A DNA stretch of 64,000 nt from Bacteroidota bacterium (GTDB lineage Bacteria; Bacteroidota; Bacteroidia; 2-12-FULL-35-15), in NCBI GenBank assembly GCA_947479085.1, contig CANJYB010000001.1, positions 124,001 through 188,000 on the forward strand, given 5' to 3'. The notes under the pieces are model-generated. The model worked only from the letters and a program-made list of their open reading frames with translations. It ran no database searches and had not been told where the DNA came from. The translations under genes were made by a program, and so were the position numbers. Every line of letters begins with the position of its first letter. The first letter of the stretch is position 1. Below are positions 1 through 7,615 of this stretch, piece after piece.

Positions 1-65
1 CCATAATCCCAATTTTGCAATCGGGCCGAGGGTATGCGATATTTATTTTGAAATTTATCTGACAT
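1..65 (-). CDS. REP-associated tyrosine transposase (RAYT), N-terminal fragment
   Basis: Only the first 21 codons lie in the window; the rest continues past the left edge. Translation from the ATG at 65 gives MSDKFQNKYRIPSARLQNWD and then Tyr-Gly. This matches the conserved start of Bacteroidota REP-associated tyrosine (Y1) transposases, whose N-terminus runs K-Y-R-I-P-S-x-R-L-x-x-W-D-Y-G. Such enzymes are single-strand transposases of the IS200/RAYT superfamily linked to the spread of extragenic palindromes. A perfect 28-bp palindrome lies about 50 bp upstream of its start, as expected for a RAYT/REP pair. The catalytic HUH and Tyr residues are outside the window, so activity cannot be judged. 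Confidence 0.72.
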   Translation of the reverse strand, partial: MSDKFQNKYRIPSARLQNWDY

Positions 66-116
66 TATTATTTTTTCAATATTCGATGAACAATGGTTAC
101 GTTTACATATTGCGGG

Positions 117-144
117 GTAGAGACGCAATGCATTGCGTCTCTAC
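117..144. repeat. Perfect 28-bp extragenic palindrome upstream of RAYT
   Basis: The half-site GTAGAGACGCAATG is followed immediately by its exact reverse complement. It lies in the divergence-free gap between the PD-(D/E)XK gene and the RAYT start. It has the same GTAG...CTAC ends as the palindromes at 2.05-2.42 kb (GTAGGGGC-type), so it probably belongs to the same REP-like family, perhaps mobilised by the neighbouring RAYT (inference). Confidence 0.8.
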
Positions 145-179
145 GAACACACGTTAATTATTGATTCCATTTTAAATAT

Positions 180-1304
180 TTATTTTGTTCCCCCTCTTTG
201 AACCTTTTCCCATATTGGGTTTATCGAATTATAAAACTTTACAATACTATTTTTATACCATTCAATTAATTTATCCCAATAAATTTCATCATTAAATGAA
301 CCTTCAAGTTCATCCACTTCCTCTTTCGACATTTCCAATTTTATGCGAGATGCTTTTTTATTATCTAGTCGTTCCCATTCCAGTTTTCCATCAAATGCTT
401 TTTCAAGTACCTCTTTATATTTTGCCATCGCATCAATCAAGTTCTTATTAGGGTCATTTGTAAAATATAACTCAACTCTGAAAGACGTGCGGCCCATACA
501 AAAATTAAACTGCCCGGCACCTCTTGAACAAGACATATAATATTGAGGCTTTGCAGCTACTCGTTCGAAATAATCTATTTTATTTTCCTTCAACTTGTTT
601 TTTAAAAGTGTCCAGAATTTTAATAGCCGAGCTTCTGATTCTTGCACAGTTTTGCTTTTATCGTTCTCTTCCTTCTCTTTTTCTTTAGCATCAATCATAA
701 ACTCTTTGGTTTCGGGAAGAGGTATAATTTGTTCAATCTGGAGAAACAAATCATCGCCCATCGAATGTGGAGTGGCCTTAAAACATTGCAATTGCACATC
801 GTGTTGGAGCAACCACAATGCAGTAGATGTTACTTCCTTGCGATATTTATTTGCAACAAATATTATACGTTGGTCTTTTCTGTTAAGAAGTAGTTCTTCT
901 TCATTCTTATCCAGAAATTCAAGCAAGTTTTTTTTAGCATCTTCTCCGTTTTGCCATTTATCTAAATATTCCTGGTATATTTTAATAATCTGAGAAGTGG
1001 TAAGTGTTGAACAATAGGATGCATATTTAAGTGCCTGCCAAACCACGTCTCTACCTGTATCGTCCAGTTTGTTTTCTATTATAACCAATCCTCCTTCTTT
1101 ATCTAATGCAAGTAAATCCAATCGTTCGTTTGTATCATTAAATCCATCAAATTCTTTTTGAATAATAAGTAAATCCTCTCCAAGCATTTCAGGGTTTTTA
1201 GCTACCCATTCCTGCAAGTTTTCTCTTTCCTTTATATGTAGTTCTTTAAAAAGCCTAATATCAAGCTTTTCAACTTTATTAGATTTCATATTTATTTTAT
1301 ACAT
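180..1304 (-). CDS. PD-(D/E)XK nuclease-like protein with C-terminal DUF4268
   Basis: The N-terminal half carries a PD-(D/E)XK nuclease signature: D63 in RLDLLALD, then the E77-N-K79 core in VIIENKLD, followed by a conserved QALKYASY helix. Residues about 225-360 look like DUF4268, a domain often attached to such folds. The middle (about 205-225) is a Lys/Glu-rich linker. The gene is last in a minus-strand group after hsdM, hsdS and an unknown gene, so a role in restriction or defence against foreign DNA is likely by context. It is not a HsdR: there is no helicase domain. Start ATG 1304 was used; an in-frame ATG at 1289 is possible. Target and activity are unknown. Confidence 0.75.
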   Translation of the reverse strand: MYKINMKSNKVEKLDIRLFKELHIKERENLQEWVAKNPEMLGEDLLIIQKEFDGFNDTNERLDLLALDKEGGLVIIENKLDDTGRDVVWQALKYASYCSTLTTSQIIKIYQEYLDKWQNGEDAKKNLLEFLDKNEEELLLNRKDQRIIFVANKYRKEVTSTALWLLQHDVQLQCFKATPHSMGDDLFLQIEQIIPLPETKEFMIDAKEKEKEENDKSKTVQESEARLLKFWTLLKNKLKENKIDYFERVAAKPQYYMSCSRGAGQFNFCMGRTSFRVELYFTNDPNKNLIDAMAKYKEVLEKAFDGKLEWERLDNKKASRIKLEMSKEEVDELEGSFNDEIYWDKLIEWYKNSIVKFYNSINPIWEKVQRGGTK

Positions 1305-1379
1305 AATATCAATTGCCTTATTAAGTTTATTTCTTAAGCAGCTATAGTTAGATAGCTCAATTTATTTAATGGTTATTAA

Positions 1380-1922
1380 TTAAAACAATTTTCTAATTCG
1401 TAGTATTATTTCTTGTACGTTAATATCCATTTCTGTTTTGTTTTTTTCAAGATATAATTCCTCTGCCCATTTTTTGTTTTGAGCAAGGAGTTTTAATTGA
1501 TTCTTGATATTTGATTCAACAGATTCAAGATGATTAACAAAGCAATTGCTAACCATTATACAAATGCTGTCTACACTAATTTTTTCATAATTATTTACAA
1601 AATAATCTTCATCTTCAATAATCTCATATTTAAACTTATCGTTAATGATATGTGTATAGTAAAAGGCTAATTCATTTATTTCGTTAATAAACGCATCTCT
1701 CAGTGTTTGAAAAACTATTTCTGGGTCATGGAAAACAAACAGATCGCCATCGTATAATTCAGCTGCTATATTCTTCACCGCTTGTTCCCAAAGAGGATCT
1801 TTAATTGGGATTAAAACCGCATTGATGAATTTATATTCATCCAGTTCTTTCAGGTTTCCCCCAAATTCTATATTAGGTAGCGTTTTGTGTCTTTTGCCTA
1901 ATTCTTTTATAATATTTTCCAT
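1380..1922 (-). CDS. Hypothetical protein inside the type I R-M locus
   Basis: A 180-aa, acidic, probably all-helical soluble protein with no signal peptide or clear membrane segment. I do not recognise a family or catalytic motif. It lies between hsdS (with its duplicated 3' fragments) and the PD-(D/E)XK/DUF4268 gene, all on the minus strand. Its start codon is only 12 bases from the end of the outermost duplicated hsdS tail, so the duplications separate it from hsdS. Accessory genes between hsdS and hsdR are common in type I loci; whether it modulates restriction or is an independent defence gene is unknown. Confidence 0.6.
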   Translation of the reverse strand: MENIIKELGKRHKTLPNIEFGGNLKELDEYKFINAVLIPIKDPLWEQAVKNIAAELYDGDLFVFHDPEIVFQTLRDAFINEINELAFYYTHIINDKFKYEIIEDEDYFVNNYEKISVDSICIMVSNCFVNHLESVESNIKNQLKLLAQNKKWAEELYLEKNKTEMDINVQEIILRIRKLF

Positions 1923-1934
1923 ATTTTTATTTTT

Positions 1935-2050
1935 TTACACAAACATTTGTTGCAACAATCCTTTTTTAAATCCCTGCGTTGCCGTTATTTCTTTTTTTAT
2001 GGTTTCTATCTTTTTATCTATTGATGTTAAATATTTCGCGATTTTTGTTG
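1935..2050 (-). pseudogene. Duplicated hsdS 3'-end fragment, copy 1
   Basis: Minus-strand sequence nearly identical to the last ~37 codons of the intact hsdS (second conserved helix, KIETIKKEI... ending LLQQMFV and stop). It ends in a TAA in place of the TAG of the intact gene. Its upstream side is cut off at the palindrome starting at 2051. There is no start codon or target-recognition domain, so it is not an independent gene. Confidence 0.8.
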
Positions 2051-2415
2051 GGGCGTATTGCATACGCCCATTTATTATCGTTGCGGTTTGGTTTTTGGGG
2101 CGAATTCAATTCGCCCCTACACAAACATTTGTTGCAACAACCCTTTTTTAAATCCCTGTATTCCCGTTATTTCTTTTTTTATGGTTTCTATCTTTTTATC
2201 TATTGATGTTAAATATTTCGCGATTTTTGTTTGGGCACCCCTTGCGGGTGCCCCGCCCTATCTATTAATTAATATTTTGTTGTACGGGCGACCCTTGCGG
2301 TCGCCCTATTTGAATTTTCATTTTATTTTGGGCATCCGCATTATCATTTTGGGCACCCGCAAGGGGTGCCCCTACATTATACCCATTATTATTTTGGGCG
2401 GGGGTAAACCCCGCC
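2051..2415. repeat. Cluster of six GC-rich palindromes between hsdS tail copies
   Basis: Six short inverted repeats sit at 2051-2069, 2097-2117, 2233-2253, 2286-2306, 2351-2371 and 2396-2415. Arms start with GGGC and end with GCCC (for example GGGCACCC-CTTGC-GGGTGCCC); several are followed by CTAC. They interrupt the duplicated hsdS tails and are much more GC-rich than the surrounding DNA. They resemble REP/RAYT-type palindromes; the RAYT start at the left edge of the window is a candidate source (inference). Confidence 0.8.
2117..2232 (-). pseudogene. Duplicated hsdS 3'-end fragment, copy 2
   Basis: Second extra copy of the hsdS C-terminal ~37 codons on the minus strand, ending in TAG exactly as the intact gene does and directly abutting the palindrome at 2097-2117. 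Spacing between successive copies is 182 and then 300 bases, so the unit is a tail plus a variable number of palindromes. It could serve as a recombination partner for the hsdS 3' end. Confidence 0.8.
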
Positions 2416-2416
2416 C

Positions 2417-3694
2417 CTACACAAACATTTGTTGCAACAATCCTTTTTTAAATCCCTGTGTTGCCGTTATTTCTTTTTTTATGGTTTCTATCTTTTTATC
2501 TATTGATGTTAAATAATTCGCGATTTTTTCTTGTTCGGGTAATGATGGAAATGGTAATAAAATTTCAGAAAAATATTTGTAACTAATCATTTTACCATCT
2601 CTAATACCTTCTAAATTCTTTTGTAATTGCTTTATATAGTAAGGAGTTTTTAAATAGTATTTATAAAATTCTCTATGCACCTGTTCAGAACTTGGCCTTA
2701 AAATATTATATGCAGGGCTACAAATCCCTTTGTAATTTGAATATTCAATACCTCCTTGAAATGTTCTTAGACTTATTATAAAATCACCAACCTGAACAAC
2801 CTTGTAGCTTGCAATACTACTATCTGTAACTGACATTTGATAGTTAATCAATTCTCTAGGTATTGCACCTTGGTCTTGTGTAATAGCAAGTATTGGCAAA
2901 TCAGAATTGTGTTTCTTATCAGATATACTATCAAATAATTTATCACCACCAACCATCTCCCACTTAGGATATTCCTTCCCCTTCTCATCTTTAAACCTCA
3001 ATACGCCCGAAAACAATTGTTGCATCACACCTTTTTTGTAGTGTTCAAGCAATTCTTTTTTGCGGGTTAGTTGCTGTATCTTTTCATCTACTGATGATAA
3101 AAATGATGCGATTTTTTGTTGCTCGGGGAGGGTGGGGATGGAAATTTTAATCTTTGCTAAACGACCGGTTGACAAACTTAAAACCTTTGTGCCTTGTGCA
3201 ATTATCATTACCTGCTTTCTGAATTTCCAAGATTTAACAAAATATCCTGCAAACCCTTTTGCCATTTCAAATTTATTAGGTCTTGCTAAAAAAGTATGCA
3301 AACCAGCAATTACTTTTTCATTATTTAGATTTACTAATTCAATCGTTTTTCCAATATCCGCATAATCTTCAGAGGCATCTGCAATTACTAAATCTTTTTC
3401 TTGACAATAGCATTCTTCTTTTATTTTTTTGATGTCTCTATCTGAATTAACGTAAGGAACTGATTCTTTTGTAATATCAAATAATGTTGCAAACTTTGTA
3501 TGAATATCTCCATAATGAATATTCTTTACTACTCCACTTTCATAATTTAAGTTATCCCTTGAAAAAGAATTTGTAAAATAAAAAGAATAAATATCACCAT
3601 ATTCCTTCTTCAACCATTCCTCCTCAAACCCCTTAAACCTTAATTTAGGAACCAATTTTGTTTTCTTCTTATTTAATTCTGTTGCTTCTTCCAT
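2417..3694 (-). CDS. hsdS: Type I restriction-modification system specificity subunit HsdS
   Basis: The 425-aa S subunit gives the type I methylase/restrictase complex its DNA target. It shows the two-repeat plan: a variable recognition domain (about 25-165), conserved helix 1 (LPEQQKIASFLSSVDEKI then YKKGVMQQLFSG), a second variable domain (about 235-370) and conserved helix 2 ([18 protein letters not shown] then [10 protein letters not shown]). Length is normal for the family. The start, MEEATELNKKK, lies 3 bases after the hsdM stop, so the two are co-transcribed and probably translationally coupled. Its last ~37 codons are repeated twice just downstream, mixed with palindromes, which could allow 3'-end exchange or length change. 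Confidence 0.95.
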   Translation of the reverse strand: MEEATELNKKKTKLVPKLRFKGFEEEWLKKEYGDIYSFYFTNSFSRDNLNYESGVVKNIHYGDIHTKFATLFDITKESVPYVNSDRDIKKIKEECYCQEKDLVIADASEDYADIGKTIELVNLNNEKVIAGLHTFLARPNKFEMAKGFAGYFVKSWKFRKQVMIIAQGTKVLSLSTGRLAKIKISIPTLPEQQKIASFLSSVDEKIQQLTRKKELLEHYKKGVMQQLFSGVLRFKDEKGKEYPKWEMVGGDKLFDSISDKKHNSDLPILAITQDQGAIPRELINYQMSVTDSSIASYKVVQVGDFIISLRTFQGGIEYSNYKGICSPAYNILRPSSEQVHREFYKYYLKTPYYIKQLQKNLEGIRDGKMISYKYFSEILLPFPSLPEQEKIANYLTSIDKKIETIKKEITATQGFKKGLLQQMFV

Positions 3695-3697
3695 AAA

Positions 3698-5296
3698 TCA
3701 AAACGGTGTATCTATTCCTAATTGTTTGCAATAATCGGCAATCACCGCATCTGTTGTTTTTATTTCCTTTTCTAATTGTTTTAATTCGCTGGAAACTGCT
3801 GCTAAATCAATTGTTTCTTCTTCTTCAAATGTATCTACATAGCGTGGTATGTTCAGGTTATAATCGTTTTCTGCTATTTCGCTTAACAAGGCTACGTGGC
3901 TGTATTTGTCATTATTGCTGCGGGTTTTATACGTATTTATTATTTTATCTATATCCTCTGCTCGCAATACATTTTGTGTTTTCACCTTTTCAAAATGCTG
4001 TGAAGCATCTATAAACAATACGCTTCGACTCCGCTCAGCGTCCTTGTTTCTATCTTTCTTCAATACCAAAATGCAGGTAGGAATACCTGTACCGTAAAAT
4101 ATATTGGCAGGCAAGCCAATAACAGCATCCAGATAATTCTTTTCTTTTATAAGGTATTCGCGTATATGTCCTTCGGCACCACCACGGAACAGCACACCAT
4201 GAGGCAACACACAAGCCATGGTACCATTATCATCCAACTGATGTACCATGTGCTGCACAAAAGCAAAGTCGGCAGTACCTTTGGGAGCCAACCGACCATA
4301 AGCGGAATATCGGTCATCACTCATAAACAAAGGGCTTGCGCTCCACTCGGCACTGAAAGGCGGATTGGCTACTATGGCTTCGAACCGCATATCAAAATGC
4401 TGCGGTCGTTCCAGCGTATCTTCATTCTTGATGTCAAACTTTTTATAATGCACATCGTGCATAATCATATTCATCCGGCAAAGGTTATACGTAGTAGGGT
4501 TGCTTTCCTGTCCGTAAAAAGCAGAAACTTCTTTCACTTCCTTTGCCACCCGCAATAATAACGAGCCGGAGCCGCAGGTAGGGTCGTACACGCTTTTTAG
4601 TTTTGTTTTGCCTAAAGTTACCAATCGTGCCAATACCATACTTACCTGCTGTGGTGTATAAAACTCACCTGCTTTTTTGCCTGCACCGCTTGCAAATTTC
4701 CCTATCAAATATTCATACGCATCGCCTAGCACATCGCTGGTAGTATTCTGCAAATCAAAATCTATTTCATCCAAGTGCGACAGTACTTTTACTATCAATT
4801 CGTTTTTGTCGTTTTCTGTTTTGCCAAGTTTTTGGCTTGTCAGGTCAAGGTCTTCAAACAGGTGTCCGAAATCTTCTTCACTCTCGCTGCCCATGGTGCT
4901 TTGCTCTATATTGGTAAGCACCTTGGTTAAATCAGCCAATATAAATTTTGTTTTCCCTTCTGCATTGCCTCGCCTTGCCAGCTCACTGAACAGTTCGGAA
5001 GGTTTTAAGAAATACCCAAGTTTATTAAGTGCCTGTGCTTTTATTTCTGCCAGGTATATTTTACTTTCAGTATGCGTTTCTATTTCATCATACTTCAGTT
5101 TGTCGGGCTTCAATATATCATTGGCGTATGTATTCATCTTTTCACTGAGGTATTTATAAAAGATAAAGCCAAGTATATAATCCCTGAAATCATCGGCATC
5201 CATCTTACCACGCAGGGTATCCGCTATTTTCCAAAGTTGTTGTTCCAAAAGCTTGCCCTGAGCTTGTCGAACGGGTTGTTTTTTATCGTCAGCCAT
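3698..5296 (-). CDS. hsdM: Type I restriction-modification system DNA methyltransferase HsdM
   Basis: N6-adenine methyltransferase subunit, 532 aa. It has an N-terminal helical HsdM domain (LEQQLWKIADTLRGKMDA), the SAM-binding motif DPTCGSG (238-244) and the catalytic NPPF (311-314). Two short stretches look like in-frame insertions of dispersed palindromic repeats: PVRQAQGK at residues 8-15 (DNA 5252-5275) and DAERSRS at about 419-425 (DNA 4021-4040). Both are peripheral to the catalytic motifs, so the enzyme may still work. First gene of the minus-strand operon with hsdS 3 bases downstream; a -7 motif lies at 5326-5333. No hsdR is visible on either side. Confidence 0.95.
   Translation of the reverse strand: MADDKKQPVRQAQGKLLEQQLWKIADTLRGKMDADDFRDYILGFIFYKYLSEKMNTYANDILKPDKLKYDEIETHTESKIYLAEIKAQALNKLGYFLKPSELFSELARRGNAEGKTKFILADLTKVLTNIEQSTMGSESEEDFGHLFEDLDLTSQKLGKTENDKNELIVKVLSHLDEIDFDLQNTTSDVLGDAYEYLIGKFASGAGKKAGEFYTPQQVSMVLARLVTLGKTKLKSVYDPTCGSGSLLLRVAKEVKEVSAFYGQESNPTTYNLCRMNMIMHDVHYKKFDIKNEDTLERPQHFDMRFEAIVANPPFSAEWSASPLFMSDDRYSAYGRLAPKGTADFAFVQHMVHQLDDNGTMACVLPHGVLFRGGAEGHIREYLIKEKNYLDAVIGLPANIFYGTGIPTCILVLKKDRNKDAERSRSVLFIDASQHFEKVKTQNVLRAEDIDKIINTYKTRSNNDKYSHVALLSEIAENDYNLNIPRYVDTFEEEETIDLAAVSSELKQLEKEIKTTDAVIADYCKQLGIDTPF
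4021..4040. repeat. Palindromic repeat inside hsdM (encodes AERSRS)
   Basis: CGCTTCGACTCCGCTCAGCG is an imperfect palindrome of the dispersed CTTCGAC...CTCAG type. Read on the minus strand it supplies DAERSRS within HsdM without breaking the frame, in a loop between a beta strand (TCILVLKK) and VLFIDAS. Confidence 0.7.
5252..5275. repeat. CTTCGACAAGCTCAGG-type repeat at the hsdM N-terminus
   Basis: The sequence carries CTGAGCTTGTCGAA, the core of a dispersed palindromic repeat that recurs at 5531-6030 and 43014-43027 in this window. In hsdM it encodes PVRQAQGK between the initiating residues and the conserved LEQQLW helix. Confidence 0.75.
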
Positions 5297-5325
5297 ATAC
5301 TACTTATACAATATTAATTATCCTC

Positions 5326-5333
5326 CAAAAGTA
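5326..5333 (-). promoter_or_regulatory. Predicted -7 element for hsdM operon
   Basis: TACTTTTG on the minus strand fits the Bacteroidota -7 consensus TAnnTTTG and ends 29 bases before the hsdM ATG. No convincing -33 box was seen. Prediction by motif only. Confidence 0.45.
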
Positions 5334-5530
5334 ACATAATTTATTTTCCATCCCCTTTTCATTAAAATAAATCTCGAAGAACTATAAAATATCGTACGTG
5401 CTTTTTTCACTGTTTTTTATGTATGGCTCATCAGCGCTCATTAAGTTCAAAAAAAATAGCGTTCCACTTTGCGGATTTTATTCCGCACTTTTAAATGAAA
5501 TACTGCTTATATTCCGCCTTATTGCTTTTT

Positions 5531-6036
5531 GGTACTTCGACAGGCTCAGTAACCAAAAAAAGAATCGGCAGGCTCAGTAACCAAAAAAAGAATCGGCAGG
5601 CTCAGTAACCAAAATAGAAACACCAACAATGGCATACTTCGACAAGCTCAGTAGCCGGAAAAATATAATAGTGAAGCAAATAAAAGCCATAGTACAAAGG
5701 TACTATCTTTTATTTTCTATTTATTTCCTCCCAAAGCCTTGTCTGTATTCAGTATCATCAAAAAAAACTGAAATTTCAGAGGTTCGGTTTACCGTACCAT
5801 TTACGTAAAGTTTTTTGCCGTATATTCTGCCCATTGAATATTTATTGGAATTGGTGGTTACTTCGGCAGGCTCAGTAGCCAAAATAGAAACACCGACAAT
5901 GGCAGAGAGAAGAAATCCAAATACACCCGTTCGGGTGAACCAATTGTATGGTTTGCTGTTTATATTTCGCCCATTGTTATTTATTGGTACTTCGACAGGC
6001 TCAGTAACCAAAATAGAAACACCAACAATGGCATAA
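5531..6036. repeat. Cluster of CTTCGACAGGCTCAG repeats with a shared flank
   Basis: The core ACTTCGACAGGCTCAGTAAC occurs at about 5531-5554, with shortened tandem copies of 28-bp period (GGCTCAGTAACC then an A-run then GAATCGGCA) to 5610, then at 5635-5654, 5858-5880 and 5990-6010. Three copies are followed by the same flank, CAAAATAGAAACACC and then AACAATGGCA or GACAATGGCA. The conserved flank shows that a larger unit, not only the palindrome, was duplicated locally. Confidence 0.8.
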
Positions 6037-6347
6037 GGGACAAAAAAACTCCCGCATATTTTATAGTTTGTTCCTCTGAAAGGATTGTTAATAGTATTGG
6101 TCAGGCTAAAAAGAACAAAGTCTTGTAAGTAGCATTTTTGCAACTCCCAAACACATATTTCCACCTTATATTCCGCCTTTTTTCATTGTTGGGTGTTTAC
6201 CTATATAATAGTATAAATGTTAAAATCGATGAAAATTTTGAAAATAATTGATTTTTTCAGGCAACCTTTTTGAGTTTTTGCGTTATATATATATAAGAGG
6301 TAATAAAGTTGCAGTAAAAAAATAAATCTAACCCATAAACTCACAAA

Positions 6348-6953
6348 ATGGAAAAGAAATATAAAATAGAGCATAATACACTTTTTAGAAAAGTGATTAT
6401 CGAATCGCTAACAGGAGAACCCATAGCCCCTGAAGAACTGAACCCAAACTGGTGGAACGATTATCTGATTGAAGTTCCCGAAACAGAACTCCCCGCTGAA
6501 CAGGAAGATGCACCTGTTTCTGATCCGAATCAATTGGATTTGTTTGCATGCCTTGAACTGGATTTTAAAAACGAGGTTACTATGGAAGAGCTGGAGCAAC
6601 TGGCCGACAGGGTAATGCTTACTTTTCCGGAGCCGGGTATTAAACGGGTGGATTTGGATGAATTAAAAGAACGGTTCGATTTCCTGGCAGTTAATAAATA
6701 TGTAGGGAGGGTAATGTTGCCCTTATGCATGGGTTGCGACCGCAATCAAACGCAGAAAGTTATTTTCAGGGGAAAAAATTGCATTGATACTAAATTTTAT
6801 GAATTTAAAAATCAATATGGAATAAAGAAAGATGTATTGATTAAAGAAATGTTGATTTGTTCGAAAGAGGATTACAGAAAAAATTACCTGGTAATGATAG
6901 AGAACAACAGGCAACTGTTTAACCACAACCATTTAAAAAAGAAAAATATTTAA
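6348..6953 (+). CDS. Hypothetical protein (201 aa)
   Basis: Unrecognised soluble protein with no signal peptide. The N-terminal half is acidic (DLFACLELDF, EELEQLADR) and the C-terminal half basic (ending HLKKKNI). It has a Cys pair in LCMGCDRNQ near residue 127-130 plus single Cys residues later, so metal binding is conceivable but unproven. It precedes the heptad-repeat gene by about 70 bases on the same strand; that gene has its own predicted promoter, so the two are probably not obligately co-transcribed. The matching position at the second cassette (50.1 kb) holds an unrelated HTH-like protein. Confidence 0.6.
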   Translation: MEKKYKIEHNTLFRKVIIESLTGEPIAPEELNPNWWNDYLIEVPETELPAEQEDAPVSDPNQLDLFACLELDFKNEVTMEELEQLADRVMLTFPEPGIKRVDLDELKERFDFLAVNKYVGRVMLPLCMGCDRNQTQKVIFRGKNCIDTKFYEFKNQYGIKKDVLIKEMLICSKEDYRKNYLVMIENNRQLFNHNHLKKKNI

Positions 6954-6968
6954 AGAAACAAGTTTTAC

Positions 6969-7002
6969 TTGTTGCAAGCGTTTTGCCCCTCCTGTACATT
7001 TG
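6969..7002 (+). promoter_or_regulatory. Predicted Bacteroidota promoter for the heptad-repeat gene
   Basis: TTGTTGC at 6969-6975 and TACATTTG at 6995-7002 are separated by 19 bases, matching the Bacteroidota TTTG/TTG (-33) and TAnnTTTG (-7) arrangement. The predicted transcript starts at about 7008, which rules out the upstream TTG start and supports the ATG at 7022. Confidence 0.6.
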
Positions 7003-7021
7003 TGTCGTAATTAAATACACA

Positions 7022-7615
7022 ATGTTTACACCAACACCAAATAGCAGTAAAATCAATAGTAACAGCATTGCAAAGGCAATTGTTGTTACTTCATTATTGC
7101 TTGTTGTTCCATCAAAAAAGATAATTTGCTTACAACATATATGTAATAGTGAACAACATATATGTAGTGCAGAAGTAAGTAAATGTAGTAGTGAACAACA
7201 TATATGTAGTGCAGAAGTAAATAAATGTAGTAGTGAACAACATATATGTAGTGCAGAAGTAAGTAAATGTAGTAGTGAACAACATATATGTAGTGCAGAA
7301 GTAAGTAAATGTAGTAGTGAACAACATATATGTAGTGCAGAAGTAAGTATATGTAGTAGTGAACAACAAATATGTAGTGCAGAAGTAAGTATATGTAGTA
7401 GTGAACAACATATATGTAGTGCAGAAGAACATATTTGTAGTAATGAAATAGAAAAAAATAGTAAACGGGAGAGTATAATTAATAAAAACAGAGTAACAAT
7501 TTTTTCATTTTTAAAAACAGGAAAAGCGTTAAACAGGGATACTATATATAATGGTATCAGTTTTAAAAATGAAATAGTGAAACCAAAATTTAATTTGCCA
7601 CTGCCGGATGTTTAG
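7022..7615 (+). CDS. Heptad-repeat small protein with N-terminal hydrophobic segment (cassette 1, gene A)
   Basis: From the ATG at 7022 the protein is 197 aa. It starts MFTPTPNSSKINSN, has a hydrophobic segment (AIVVTSLLLVV) that could anchor or export it, then 15 heptapeptide repeats alternating CSSEQHI and CSAEVSK (about residues 41-145), then a short basic tail. Every heptad starts with Cys. Its counterpart at 50489 has the same plan: NSSKI near the start, a hydrophobic segment and heptads (LAQPCAI). It lies upstream of the fibronectin-like gene in both cassettes. No family recognised; the repeat may be selected at the DNA or the protein level. Confidence 0.6.
   Translation: MFTPTPNSSKINSNSIAKAIVVTSLLLVVPSKKIICLQHICNSEQHICSAEVSKCSSEQHICSAEVNKCSSEQHICSAEVSKCSSEQHICSAEVSKCSSEQHICSAEVSICSSEQQICSAEVSICSSEQHICSAEEHICSNEIEKNSKRESIINKNRVTIFSFLKTGKALNRDTIYNGISFKNEIVKPKFNLPLPDV
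7142..7456. repeat. 21-bp tandem repeat array, 15 units (42-bp higher-order period)
   Basis: Fifteen consecutive 21-base units beginning TGTAG or TGTAA. Two unit types alternate, giving a 42-bp higher-order repeat. The ACATATATGT dyad recurs at the junction of units. The array stays in frame throughout (315 bases) and encodes Cys-led heptads. The opposite strand is also open across it, a by-product of the 3n period. Confidence 0.95.

Larger units (their letters stand above)
5297..6347. other. Gene-free kilobase rich in dispersed repeats
   Basis: Apart from the hsdM promoter and the repeat cluster at 5531-6036, no convincing gene is seen. An open frame at 5721-6164 (minus) is mostly made of the repeats (TEPVEV and TEPAEV are the translated CTTCGACAGGCTCAG core) and is not called as a gene. 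Confidence 0.6.

Noticed and set aside
1979-2516. Plus-strand frames over the hsdS tail copies
   Set aside because: They are antisense to the repeated hsdS end and consist of the same repeat three times.
5721-6164. A 147-codon minus-strand reading frame
   Set aside because: Made largely of the translated CTTCGACAGGCTCAG repeat and its flank; no signal, domain or sensible composition.
7130-7432. A 100-codon minus-strand frame across the Cys-heptad array
   Set aside because: A mirror of the 21-base repeat (any 3n period keeps all frames open if one unit is stop-free); no promoter or conserved start.
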